From Anaerococcus vaginalis (GTDB lineage: Bacteria > Bacillota > Clostridia > Tissierellales > Peptoniphilaceae), in the NCBI GenBank assembly GCA_018363915.1, contig JAGZMY010000008.1, positions 23,803 to 87,802 on the forward strand: a stretch of 64,000 nt of DNA. The letters run 5' to 3'. Position numbers and translations under genes: made by a program. How positions within the stretch are numbered: position 1 is the first letter of the stretch; each line of letters begins with the position of its first letter. Below, piece by piece: positions 9,076 through 18,363 of this stretch. Under the pieces are notes generated by a model. It was not told where the DNA came from and searched no databases. It saw nothing but the letters and a program-made list of their open reading frames with translations.

Positions 9076-9147
9076 TAAAATTCTTACACCACTAATATAA
9101 CGGCCACACCATTTAGGTATGAATAAAATAACTAAAATAATCTTCAG

Positions 9148-10503
9148 CTAAATAAACCAAGGCATAAAATGAGGAACTAAATCTTTCATGTTTTTTACTT
9201 TTTCTGAACAATATTCAAAGTGTTTTTTATTTCTATTCTCTGATATATATTTGAACAGATCATCTTTTGTTTCAAAGTGGTTATTTTCATATACAAATAA
9301 TTCAGGTATCATCGCTTCTTCCGGATTGTTAACAAATAATAATAGCGATAGCAAACCATCACAATATCCCAGATTATAGAATGCTTGATTGTAATTTTCT
9401 TCTGATATACGCTTTTCATAATAACTCTCGTATGATTGAATTTTAGGCTCAAAGTAACCAGGAATCAAATATTCTCCATTACTTCTATGTGCAACACACC
9501 TTTCCAAAGCATGAATAAATGCATCTTGATAAGCTATTGATAGTAATAATTCAGGAAAATCTTTAATCTCATCTCGATAAGTATTTGATTCAAAAAGTTT
9601 TATATGATCTTTTTTAATGAAATACAAAAGTTTTTCAGCATAATCATAAATATCACTTGAAACAAGTCTTCCTTCTGCTATTAATATATTGTTTAATTGG
9701 TGAATAAAATAGGTTCCATCAGTAATAATGGGTATTACTCTTGAGTCTACATTTTCTTTCCATTTTTCATCAATTGTAACTAAATAAAATTGATTGCTAA
9801 AATCTCCCATCTTTTCAGACAATATATCTAGCAATCTATTAAGATCATCATCTCCAAAGGAAAAACCAATAAATACAACAGTACTACTTGCCAGAATAGT
9901 TTTTAGTCTATCTCCTATTAATTCGCTAGAAAGTCTCCTATATGATTCCTCATAATCCTTTTCGGTAGCTACTATTGAACCAACATTATTAATTGATCCA
10001 TGTATTTTAAATACTCTTTTTTTAAACACATTCCACAAAGTAACATCAGTATCATTAATTACGGGAGTACAATCACAATAATCTTCAAAATATGTATCCC
10101 AATTTGTTGTAATTATCGTTTCAATGAAAGGATTTGCAGCAACTTCTCTATGAAAACTAGTAGCTGTATTTAATAATTGAGGAAAAGAATCTATGAAATC
10201 AAATTTTTCTTTTATTTTATTTAGCAATTTCCTACGACCATTGGGAAATGTCTCAATATATAAACTCATTAGCCTAGAAAAACTGGTGTCTAAATCAACT
10301 TTCTTATTTGTCTTATCTTCTATCTCACGTAAAACACTTGTGTAAAATGATTCAGGGAAAACAGATTTTGACTCTGTGCTTATACCTGCACCACAAAAAA
10401 GAACTAAATTGTTTTTCAAAACGGACTCAATAATCTCTCCAGGCATATCAAAATTTTTATTATTTTTACAAATCATACATTCACAAGGTTCATACACATT
10501 CAA
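9148..10503 (-). CDS. SIR2-domain protein, probable NAD-consuming defence effector
   Basis: SIR2-like domains in bacterial defence proteins usually cleave NAD+ during phage infection; that role here is inferred from family and context. The 451-residue protein has the SIR2 core over about residues 28-300: LVLFCGAGIS (nucleotide-binding GAG), ETIITTNWDTYFED, the catalytic-region motif VFKIHGSINN with His, and VVFIGFSFGDDDLNRLL. Residues about 300-451 form a C-terminal region I do not recognise. The N-terminus contains a CxCxxC cluster (residues 7-12) that could bind metal. The start is TTG with AGGAGG six bases upstream; a GTG two codons later is the alternative. Decayed related sequences flank it on both sides, and a broken ATPase gene and an RnlAB toxin system lie upstream. 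Confidence 0.8.
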   Translation of the reverse strand: MNVYEPCECMICKNNKNFDMPGEIIESVLKNNLVLFCGAGISTESKSVFPESFYTSVLREIEDKTNKKVDLDTSFSRLMSLYIETFPNGRRKLLNKIKEKFDFIDSFPQLLNTATSFHREVAANPFIETIITTNWDTYFEDYCDCTPVINDTDVTLWNVFKKRVFKIHGSINNVGSIVATEKDYEESYRRLSSELIGDRLKTILASSTVVFIGFSFGDDDLNRLLDILSEKMGDFSNQFYLVTIDEKWKENVDSRVIPIITDGTYFIHQLNNILIAEGRLVSSDIYDYAEKLLYFIKKDHIKLFESNTYRDEIKDFPELLLSIAYQDAFIHALERCVAHRSNGEYLIPGYFEPKIQSYESYYEKRISEENYNQAFYNLGYCDGLLSLLLFVNNPEEAMIPELFVYENNHFETKDDLFKYISENRNKKHFEYCSEKVKNMKDLVPHFMPWFI

Positions 10504-10549
10504 ACTTTATCCTCCTATTCTCTTCATTTACATCAATTTTTAAAAAATA

Positions 10550-10747
10550 CTAATAATAATTTTTTACTAACTTTTTTCTCTTTACTAGTCTACTCCCACT
10601 TTTATTTTTATAATGTTCGCTGTATTCAAAAACATCCAAAATACAGGTTTTTAGTTTATCTCGTGATGGAAAATTCGTTCCATTTAAGTGTGTTTTTGAA
10701 AAATTCTCCCAATCCCAGTTCCAGTTCCAGAATTTTATAAAAAATAC
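10550..10747 (-). pseudogene. Open remnant rich in tryptophan, no start codon
   Basis: A 66-codon frame runs from just after an in-frame TGA to TAG and overlaps the end of the ATPase gene by a few bases. It contains WNWNWDWENF, then NFPSRDKLKTCILDVFEY and a basic tail ending KLVKNYY. It has no ATG/GTG start or ribosome site, so it is most likely the 3' end of a lost gene. A more decayed relative lies at 8931-9075. The family is not recognised. No other feature was seen in the 230 bases between the SIR2 and ATPase genes. Confidence 0.35.
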
Positions 10748-12978
10748 TCATTCTTTATTTCATCACACCATTTGTTCAATTCTTCTCTAATATTACCAAG
10801 ATGTGCGATTACATGCATGTCATTAAGTAAATACATAAAGCAAAGTATATCTTTTGCAGTTCTTACTTTTTCATCATCTGAAATAACTGTAAAAAAATCC
10901 AATCTACCACTACGTATTTCTTCCTCTTTATGACTTCCACCATTTAAAATCAGTCGGTACATTAAATTTCGAAAATAATCTTGATATTCAACATCCAATT
11001 TGTTAATAATATTACTGTCTGTTGAAACTTCTGCTATACCTTTTTTATATTCAAATGTAGAATAAGCTTCCAATACTTGTCGCATAATATTTCCAATCAA
11101 TATACTATTGTCAGAACATCCTTTCATAGAATAATTATAAATCATTTTCATCATTTCCGTATATTCGTGTCTCTTTTTATATTGGAACTCCGTCAAATTA
11201 CATTTTTTTAATTCAAATAAGTTAAATACTGTTTTATTTTTCCCATAAGTATCATTAAATTCTTTTTGAAGTTCCTCAAGTATCTTTTCTATATCAAAAA
11301 AGCTCAATAAATCATGCGTTAATATAATTGCTTTTGAATTTAAGTTCCCATTAAGAAATTGAGATAGCTTTAATTTTAAAAATGATAAAATCCCTATTTT
11401 ATTTTCAAAATCATAGCTTGATACTGGATCATCAACTATAATTAAGCATTCATCTTTGAAAGCATTTTTATCGTCTTTTCCCTGAAGCATACTTGCAAAG
11501 AAATAACAAAGACCAATTATATTTCTTTCGCCAACAGAAATATTAGATGGCAAAACTGGTTGTCCATTAGATAGTAACTTATATTTATCACCCTCGACAA
11601 TTATTTCTAACCTTCCTTTAGAAAAGAAAATATATTTTAATCCCTTATTTATCAAGTCAACAGCTATATCTATATTCTTGCGCTCAGCTTCTAATTTATT
11701 ACACAATATCAAATTCTCATGCACTAATTTATTAGCCTTTTGTTCTTCGATTGATAATCCTTCGTACTCACTATGTTGAACAAGGTACCTATTATAATCA
11801 TCAATAATATCATAATATGCAATTTCATTATTAATAGTAACTAGCCTATCAATAATCGGTTTTGTATTAACTATATTTTTATTATACTCATCTCTCTCTT
11901 TATCAAGATTTTTTAATGATTTTTCTAAGTCAATAAGCAAATAAGTAATGTCTATAATATCTTCATAAATACTAGTGTACGGTGAATTTATTTTTTTCTG
12001 AATTACACTATTATTTTCTTGTATGCTATTGTTTATTTTATTCAATAACTCAGAACTTTCAATGCAAGAGCTTAATTCTATAAATGGTGTAAAGTCAAAA
12101 TTAATTTCCTCTAACAAAAAGCCCGAAAGTTTCTTACAATGTTCCTTAACAAAATCTGATAAAATACTTTGAATTTTATCCACCAAATCATCTTTATAAT
12201 CATCTGAAATATCCTGTAAACAAAACGGACAATATTGAGCTTCGTTGTTACTAAAATAGTCAAGCTGTTTTTGAAGAAAATCTTTTTCTCCAATTTCAAC
12301 TAAATTGAGTAAATACTTTTCTCTCTCACTTAAATTAGGTTGTTCTATAGATTCTTCTAACAATTTGCTTACTGCACTATAATTAAAATTCTTATATACA
12401 TCAGATATTTTTATAATTTCCTCTATTATTTTTCCAGAACCTTGCTTAGCTTTTTCAAGGTCTTGCATTTGTTCTTCAAAACTAATAAGTAGTTCTGATT
12501 TTGATTTAGATGGTGTGATATTAATAAATTCCAAATATTTATCTTTTGTAACATTAGCATTTCTACGCAAATCCTTGATTCGTCTTTCTCTACCCGCCCA
12601 TCCATTATCATTTTTTAAAGCTAAACACATTTTATGTTTATAGTAATCTGGAGATTTGAGATTTGTGACATCCTTATACTCATCTACCCTCTGTTTTATT
12701 TTATCTTGAATATCCTTTGCTTCAGATAACTTTTCTGTCGCTTGCTCAATTTTAACTGTCAAATCCGCTTTTTCACCTAACATGATAATTGAGCCTAAGC
12801 CTTCCTCTTGTATTTTTACTTTGTCATTTACAAAATCTTCATTAAATACAAAAATAGCCTTATCTCCAGATTCACCTATTGAAATCTCATGTGAATCATC
12901 ATATAAGCTTGCCGTTTCAATATTTAAAATGTCTTCCCCTTTTACTTTTTTGAAGGCATTAGAGATAGTACTCTTACC
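10735..12978 (-). pseudogene. AAA_13 (PrrC/RloC-like) zinc-hook ATPase, truncated inside Walker A
   Basis: The frame extends upstream of the nearest ATG and reads GKSTISNAFKKVKGEDILNI directly after a TAG stop. The gene is therefore cut in the middle of the P-loop and the first tens of residues are gone. What remains has a coiled-coil with a zinc-hook CPFC motif (YCPFCLQDI), signature SVGERNIIGLCYF, Walker B/D-loop LIIVDDPVSSYDFEN and LTHDLLSFF. This is the layout of AAA_13 proteins such as the anticodon nucleases PrrC and RloC. The C-terminal block contains R-x3-E (IMRQVLEAY) and, 46 residues on, NGGSH, reminiscent of their Arg-Glu-His nuclease triad. A shorter product from an internal ATG (position 12783) could be made but would lack ATP binding. 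The cut coincides with the terminator side of the RnlAB module. Confidence 0.75.
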
Positions 12979-13005
12979 CTACAATGTCAAGTAATTGATA
13001 TTAAA

Positions 13006-13033
13006 AAAGCACCTAAATTTCTTTAAGTGCTTT
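13006..13033 (-). terminator. Terminator after rnlAB
   Basis: On the minus strand AAAGCACTTAAA, a short loop and TTTAGGTGCTTT are followed by a run of T. It lies 27 bases after the rnlB stop codon and only about 27 bases before the truncated P-loop of the ATPase relic. Confidence 0.8.
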
Positions 13034-13059
13034 GATGCGTCATATGGTATACAGTATAT

Positions 13060-13407
13060 TTAACTCTGTGCTATTTTTTTTATTTGTGATTCCGGCAATA
13101 CAGAATTTCTTAAAAAAGCGGGTTGATATTTTAGAATCTCATTTGCTTTTTCTAGTACATCATTGTCCACATTAACATAGTTATAATGATTTAAATTAAT
13201 TGTTCCATCTTCATTTAAAGTAGTTTCAATAAAACGATACTCATTCATTCCTGAACATAATATAGTATCTATCAAAAGTTTTCTTGTTTCGTTCGGAGAC
13301 ATTCTAATGGATTTTAAACATCTTGATATTTGAGTTTGGTAATCCAACAATGTTATTATAGCATCAAATCCATCCTTTTTTAAACTATTTATCAAATATG
13401 GTTTCAT
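13060..13407 (-). CDS. rnlB: RnlB-family antitoxin of RNase LS
   Basis: Likely binds and neutralises the RnlA-type toxin encoded just upstream. The 115-residue protein is close to E. coli RnlB length (about 123). Recalled features of E. coli RnlB line up: a LLxDxxLxxG...NRF block (here LIDTILCSGMNEYRF), a D-G-x-I-x-L turn (EDGTINLNHY) and a C-terminal block with a proline, a Leu/Phe pair and SxL followed by a short helix (QPAFLRNSVLPESQIKKI). It lies 46 bases after the toxin gene on the same strand and is followed by a terminator, so the pair is one operon, toxin first, as in E. coli rnlAB. Assignment rests on remembered sequence and gene order. Confidence 0.8.
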   Translation of the reverse strand: MKPYLINSLKKDGFDAIITLLDYQTQISRCLKSIRMSPNETRKLLIDTILCSGMNEYRFIETTLNEDGTINLNHYNYVNVDNDVLEKANEILKYQPAFLRNSVLPESQIKKIAQS

Positions 13408-13453
13408 TACAATATCTCCTCCTTCCTCTCAAATCATTTATACAAAAAAGCAA

Positions 13454-14938
13454 CTAAAATATTATATAATATTTATTTATAAATTGCAAGCCTTCCAAAA
13501 TTAATTCATGAGCTGTTTTTATATCTGTTATAACTTGAGTATCCATTGAATTCTCTGACCAATGAGAATATGGATGTCTCATCTTTTTATACCTATTATA
13601 CAAATCATTTAAATAATCTATCTGATTATTATTAAGATTCCCTTTTGAAGAATTATATTCGTACCTATTTGTTAATTCATTAGGTTTGAAATATCCAAAA
13701 TTATTCTTTCCTTTTAGTGTGGTTGTATCCTGTCCTAACCTATCACTTAAAATTCTATGCAAATAAAATTCCATTGCTCTAAAAAGGGGTGTAACCAGAC
13801 AAGTATAATCCGGCATATAGCCTGTTATTAGTGTATTAAATACTGCGGATAATAAAGTATTTCTAAGTTTTGTATCTTTATCATCAATTGGAAAATTAGG
13901 CAATAACGTAGAAAAAGCATTTTCAACCTCCGGCTTCTCTACTGTTAAAGCATGATACGTATTTAGGACTTCTATAACAGCATTATCTGTTGGTAATTTT
14001 TCAATGGCTAATGAAATAATTTTCTGAAACAGCAAACTCTGTTTCCCTTGAACGTAAGATTTATTACCTTTGTAGCAGTTAATAATCACTCGTTGACCGT
14101 CAAACACAAGTAACAATTTATCTAAGTAATCTTTTGGACTAGATTCTTCTACCTTAATTTTATCTTTAATATCTTCTTCATTGATTTCATTATTGAGTGA
14201 TTCTACCATATTAAGCCAATCTTGCTTTTGAAAACCTATAAAATAGATAGATCCATCATTATATGTTTTATACCCTTGCGACAAGAGAGCTTTTTTTGCT
14301 AATTCATCCGCTTTTTCATTATACACAATTCCGCTATGAGCTTTTACATGCTCAAATTCTATATTTATCAACTTTGACTTCTCATCAAAGAATTTACTAT
14401 ATTCCTGTGAAATCTTGACTTTAGATTTCCATTCTTTCGTTGCCCACTTTTCAATGCCTTCATAATCATAAAAAATTTTTATTCTTTGTTTATTGCTTTC
14501 AATAGCCCATAAAATAGCTTGTTTAACACCTTCAATTTCACCTGCAATATTTCTTGAATCCATATAAGTTTTATCTATAAAAGCCTTATATAGACTGTCT
14601 TCTGATTCATTGGTTAAAAGAAGGACACCAAAACTGTATTTTTCTTTTCCATCTGCATCTAAAGAATGGCTGCCATCTACAAAAGCAATTACTTCTCTAT
14701 CTCGTAAGTTCTTTATTTCCTGTTCTATTTTTTTATTTATTGCAGACGTTTCATCAGATACACTTTTAATTTCTTTTATATCTTCACAAGATATATATCT
14801 TATTGCATCTTCCTCAGTAGAAAAAGATTTATACACAGCTCCCGGAAATCCTTTAACCTGTTCCTCCGTTTCACTCCAAGTGCCATATATCCCTGGTGTC
14901 TTACCTACCTTTACTGCATAAAATTTTTTCTTCACCAT
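13454..14938 (-). CDS. rnlA: RnlA-type endoribonuclease toxin fused to viroplasmin-RNase HI
   Basis: A 494-residue, three-part protein. Residues 1-50 are a viroplasmin hybrid-binding domain (FYAVKVGKTPGIYGTW). Residues about 82-218 are RNase HI with all active-site residues: D88 (FVDGS), E134 (IAGE), D158 (FYDYE), H201 (KAHS) and D211 (KADEL). Residues about 225-494 match RnlA: a beta-rich domain (KLLLVFDGQRVIINCYKG), then MPDYTCLVTPLFRAMEFYL and KKMRHPYSHW. E390, R454 and H459 occupy the places of the E. coli RnlA HEPN catalytic residues Glu258, Arg318 and His323, with the same R-x4-H spacing. In E. coli, separate RNase HI is needed to stimulate RnlA, so this fusion is functionally logical. 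Start ATG is preceded by GGTGG. The antitoxin RnlB follows. Expected role: abortive anti-phage mRNA decay. Confidence 0.82.
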   Translation of the reverse strand: MVKKKFYAVKVGKTPGIYGTWSETEEQVKGFPGAVYKSFSTEEDAIRYISCEDIKEIKSVSDETSAINKKIEQEIKNLRDREVIAFVDGSHSLDADGKEKYSFGVLLLTNESEDSLYKAFIDKTYMDSRNIAGEIEGVKQAILWAIESNKQRIKIFYDYEGIEKWATKEWKSKVKISQEYSKFFDEKSKLINIEFEHVKAHSGIVYNEKADELAKKALLSQGYKTYNDGSIYFIGFQKQDWLNMVESLNNEINEEDIKDKIKVEESSPKDYLDKLLLVFDGQRVIINCYKGNKSYVQGKQSLLFQKIISLAIEKLPTDNAVIEVLNTYHALTVEKPEVENAFSTLLPNFPIDDKDTKLRNTLLSAVFNTLITGYMPDYTCLVTPLFRAMEFYLHRILSDRLGQDTTTLKGKNNFGYFKPNELTNRYEYNSSKGNLNNNQIDYLNDLYNRYKKMRHPYSHWSENSMDTQVITDIKTAHELILEGLQFINKYYIIF

Positions 14939-14994
14939 AAATTTTCACCACCGCTATTCTAAATTTTAATAAATTTCTCCTCGCTCATATTTGT

Positions 14995-15000
14995 ATTATA
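14995..15000 (-). promoter_or_regulatory. Extended -10 promoter of rnlAB
   Basis: On the minus strand TGGTATAAT gives an extended -10, about 57 bases before the rnlA start. The -35 region (TACTAT at 17 bases spacing) is weak, as is normal with an extended -10. A tiny ORF (MSEEKFIKI) with its own GAGGAG lies between and could be a leader. Confidence 0.5.
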
Positions 15001-15101
15001 CCACATTTAGCAAATAAATAGTATCTCCACTATTGACATAGTAGTCATTTTATGATATAGAAATTTTCGTTTATATTTTGTTACAACTTCAACTATACAA
15101 A

Positions 15102-16625
15102 CTAATACTTCTCCATAATTTCTATTTCTCCACTTCTTGATACAACTATTTTATCAATTTTATTGTCCACATAAGCCTTCAATAAACTTTCTTCGTCTAA
15201 GACTGTAATATCCATTTCTTTCCTTGAATCAATCTTCTCTGACTTCAATTCTTCCAACTTACTCTCCAATAATATCTTTTTATCTTTGATAAAAGTTTTT
15301 TCCTTTAGATACTCCTCTTTCGAAATAATTTTCTTTTTGTAGTTTTCATAGATGATTTGTAAATTGCAGTTTAATATGGATATTTCCTTTAGAATCTCTT
15401 CTTTTACATTCTTGTGTTCTATAACTTTCTCTTTATTTAATGTGTTGTGAATCTTAAAATCTTTTAATTTGGGTTTTATAAGTTCAATAATATCTTTCTC
15501 TTTGATATTGTTTGGTTTTTTCTCAGCTTTACATAAATTACAATAATAACTTTTATACTTGTATATTTTATCAGAATTCTTCTTTTGTCTACTGTCACAT
15601 CGAAAACTCATAGGTCTACCACATTCTTTACAAAATATCTTACCAGAAAAAATAGAGCGATTTTTCTTTCCTGTATAAACATAAAATTTCCTTTTTTCTT
15701 TTATTGACTTAACCTCATCAAAAACCTCTCTTGAAATAATTGCTTCATGAGTATTATGGATTACTTTCCACTCTTCTTCAGGAAGTAATATCTTTTTTCG
15801 CCTACCAATTCTTGTTTCTTTATACTTGTTATATACATAATCTCCTGTATATAATTCATTTCTTGTAATTTGTGATATGCAAACACTTGTCCAAACTCTT
15901 TTCTTTACTCTACTTCCTGTAATTAAATTTCCAGTATAATAAGAAAGTTTCAGTTCTTCTTTTCGCTCAGAGCGAGTTATATAGCCTTTTTCATTAAAAA
16001 TATTAGCAATTTTAGTACAAGAATACCCTCTTAAAATTAAATCAAATGCTTCTTTTACTATAAATGCTGTCTTTTTATCAATGATGATATGATATTTATT
16101 ATTTGGATCTTTGATGTATCCAAAAGGTGCTGCCCAGTTTGTATTCTTCCCCTGTGATTTAATTTGTTTTAAAGAATTGCTTACCTTCTCAGATAATTCT
16201 TTACTGAATAAATCATAATACAAGGTCTTAAACTGCATATCCATATCTAAGCCATTTCCATTTTCGTTTATGGAATCATAACAATCATTGATAGCTATAA
16301 ATCGTATTTTTAAAAATGGAAATATATTGCTCAAATAATCCCCAAGCAAGATATAATCTCTTGAAAACCTCGACATATCCTTTACTATGATAGTCTTTAC
16401 TCTTCCTTCTTTTACATCATCAATAAGTCTTAAAAATGCAGGTCTGTTTGTATTCGTTCCCGAATACCCATCATCTACATATTCCTTTATTTCACAACTC
16501 TTTAAAGATGATTCATTTTCAATATAATTTCTTATATAATCTCTCTGATTTACTATGCTTATACTTTCATCCATTTTGTTATAATCTTCGTCTGAGAGTC
16601 TTAGATAAATAGCCACCTTATTCAT
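15102..16625 (-). CDS. Large serine recombinase, third of three
   Basis: Site-specific DNA recombinase that integrates or excises a mobile element. The 507-residue protein has the resolvase/invertase catalytic domain at 1-145: YLRLSDED with the nucleophile serine (about residue 10), VDDGYSGTNTNRPAF, and IVKDMSRFSRDY with the catalytic arginine. These are followed by a recombinase domain (about 165-275), a zinc-ribbon (FCKECGRPMSF ... YYCNLCK) and a C-terminal coiled coil. The start overlaps the second recombinase gene by 8 bases. Just downstream, about 15.0-15.1 kb, the RnlAB module begins, so one end of the mobile element may lie there. Full length; should be active. Confidence 0.9.
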   Translation of the reverse strand: MNKVAIYLRLSDEDYNKMDESISIVNQRDYIRNYIENESSLKSCEIKEYVDDGYSGTNTNRPAFLRLIDDVKEGRVKTIIVKDMSRFSRDYILLGDYLSNIFPFLKIRFIAINDCYDSINENGNGLDMDMQFKTLYYDLFSKELSEKVSNSLKQIKSQGKNTNWAAPFGYIKDPNNKYHIIIDKKTAFIVKEAFDLILRGYSCTKIANIFNEKGYITRSERKEELKLSYYTGNLITGSRVKKRVWTSVCISQITRNELYTGDYVYNKYKETRIGRRKKILLPEEEWKVIHNTHEAIISREVFDEVKSIKEKRKFYVYTGKKNRSIFSGKIFCKECGRPMSFRCDSRQKKNSDKIYKYKSYYCNLCKAEKKPNNIKEKDIIELIKPKLKDFKIHNTLNKEKVIEHKNVKEEILKEISILNCNLQIIYENYKKKIISKEEYLKEKTFIKDKKILLESKLEELKSEKIDSRKEMDITVLDEESLLKAYVDNKIDKIVVSRSGEIEIMEKY

Positions 16626-18363
16626 ACTCTACCTCCAACTGCTCTTTTATATCTTTATCAAGATTAAACTTAAAATTTATGGTTACTTTCTTATTATGTG
16701 AAATTTCTATATGGTTAATGAGAGTATCAACCAATCCTTTATCCACTTCTATACTCTTATCAGCATCTAAGCAGTAAAAGAGAGCTTCTATGAATTTTTT
16801 CAGTTCCCTTTTCCTTTTCTTTATATTTCTTATTCTTTCATCAAAAACTTTTAATTCATTTTTTAAGGTTTTTATTTGATTATTTATTTTTTTACTTTCT
16901 ATTTTAAAATCACTTAAAAGAACCTCTCCTTTAACATAGTTTTCATATTGTTCTTGTAGATTGATCCTAAGAGAAGCAATCTTTTTATTATTTACATCTG
17001 TTTTTATAGAAACTTGATTTATCTTTTCAGCACTTATATTTTCTAAATATATTTTTAGTTGTAATCTTTTATCCTTTTTATAAAAGCTTGAAAACAGTCT
17101 TTTTAAGGTATCTACTAAAATTTTGTCGAGGTCTGTCTCATATATTCTGACATGAGATTTTTCTAATTTTAATCTGTCTCCACCTTTACAATAATAACAA
17201 TAGCAAATCTCATCATGATATTTCAGTCCTCGTGGTCCATATTGTTTTTTCAAATTTCTACCACAAACACTGCACTGTATAAGGTCGTCATACTTTCCTT
17301 CTTTTTTATGATCTCTTTGAATTTTTACTCCAACATTTTCTTTTCCGTCTTTTATTATGTTTTTCAGTGAATGGTAAGGTAGATAGTTTTGTTTTTTCTC
17401 CTTTATCTCTCTGATATTTTCAAATGTAGTTTTGTCTATTAACCCTTCGTGGGTGTTTTCTGTTATAATCCACTCTTCTTTATCACGAAACTTACTTTTC
17501 CTACTTGGATCATGTCTATTTGAGTATACTCTTTGAATCAAATTCCCGATATATACTTCATCAGAAAGCATTTTTGATATATGAGAAATATCCCATTGTT
17601 TTGTATCTTCTTTATCCTTAAAAATTTTACCTGTTCTCTTATATTCATCAGGTGTCGTATATTTTTTAGTCAATTCTCTTGCTATTTGCATATTGGATTT
17701 TCTTTGACTTGCCATATAAAAGATAAGTCTTACTACATCTGCTGCCTTTTCGTCCATCACCAGAACTCTTTTTCCATCAATTTTATCAACCTTATAGCCA
17801 TACGGAGCCATCGCTCCTATAAAAGACCCTTGTTTCATTTTTATTTCTTTAGAGGCTTTTATTTTCTTTGAAATATCTTTTGCGTATAAATCATTGAAGA
17901 TATTTTTTATTGCTATTTCATAACTCTGATCTGATTTTATACCGTCTTTAGTATCCAGATTATCATTTACGGAAATAAATCGAACTCCCAAAAATGGAAA
18001 TACTTTTTCGATATAGTTTGCGATTTCTAAATACTCTCTACCAAACCTTGACATATCTTTTACTATGATACAATTTATCCTGCCTGTTCGAATATCTTCC
18101 ATCATTTCAATAAATGCAGGTCTTTTAAAATTTGTTCCAGAATACTCATAGTCCTTGTACACTCTTAAAATCTTTATATCTTTTTCGTTTGCAGCATTTA
18201 TACAAAGTTCTTCCTGCATTTCTAGTGAATTACTTTTATCCCTGTAAGCTTCCTTTCTTTCCTGTAATAATCTAGCATAAATACCGGCAATGTATATTTT
18301 TTCAATCACTTTTACAACTTCTGTTTCTGATTGTGATATATGCCTATTTTTTGTTCTAGCCAT
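16618..18363 (-). CDS. Large serine recombinase homologue lacking the catalytic serine, second of three
   Basis: I start the gene at the ATG reading MARTKNRHIS, which has GTGAGG seven bases upstream and overlaps the first recombinase by 8 bases. Catalytic-domain landmarks are present: YKDYEYSGTNFKRPAF and IVKDMSRFGREY. The zinc-ribbon (CSVCGRNLKK ... CYCYYCKGG) and C-terminal coiled coil are also present. However, where the other two read YLRLSKED and YLRLSDED, this one reads YARLLQERKEAYRDKSNSLE. Leucine sits at the nucleophile position, although a later serine pair is nearby. The family fold is otherwise complete, so I infer an accessory or structural subunit in a heteromeric recombinase, or a switch of nucleophile position. 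Confidence 0.85.
   Translation of the reverse strand: MARTKNRHISQSETEVVKVIEKIYIAGIYARLLQERKEAYRDKSNSLEMQEELCINAANEKDIKILRVYKDYEYSGTNFKRPAFIEMMEDIRTGRINCIIVKDMSRFGREYLEIANYIEKVFPFLGVRFISVNDNLDTKDGIKSDQSYEIAIKNIFNDLYAKDISKKIKASKEIKMKQGSFIGAMAPYGYKVDKIDGKRVLVMDEKAADVVRLIFYMASQRKSNMQIARELTKKYTTPDEYKRTGKIFKDKEDTKQWDISHISKMLSDEVYIGNLIQRVYSNRHDPSRKSKFRDKEEWIITENTHEGLIDKTTFENIREIKEKKQNYLPYHSLKNIIKDGKENVGVKIQRDHKKEGKYDDLIQCSVCGRNLKKQYGPRGLKYHDEICYCYYCKGGDRLKLEKSHVRIYETDLDKILVDTLKRLFSSFYKKDKRLQLKIYLENISAEKINQVSIKTDVNNKKIASLRINLQEQYENYVKGEVLLSDFKIESKKINNQIKTLKNELKVFDERIRNIKKRKRELKKFIEALFYCLDADKSIEVDKGLVDTLINHIEISHNKKVTINFKFNLDKDIKEQLEVEYE

Larger units (their letters stand above)
8161..9147. other. 987-base gene-poor stretch at chromosome/accessory boundary
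   Basis: No intact gene seen. The first 300 bases are extremely AT-rich and should hold the operon promoter for the phosphatase. Near 8466-8560 are repeated blocks resembling TATCAATCT and ATACATATCAATC. At 8578-8602 is a terminator-like hairpin. From about 8760 to 8930 the base composition rises in GC with several short palindromes (for example GAAAAATGC-TTC-GCATTTTCC near 8898). From 8931 to 9075 is a decayed sequence related to one at 10.55-10.73 kb. This looks like a graveyard of accessory DNA. Confidence 0.55.

Noticed and set aside
12111..12611. Short minus-strand frames inside the ATPase relic
   Set aside because: They are alternative-frame shadows; the relic's own frame carries the zinc-hook and Walker B motifs.
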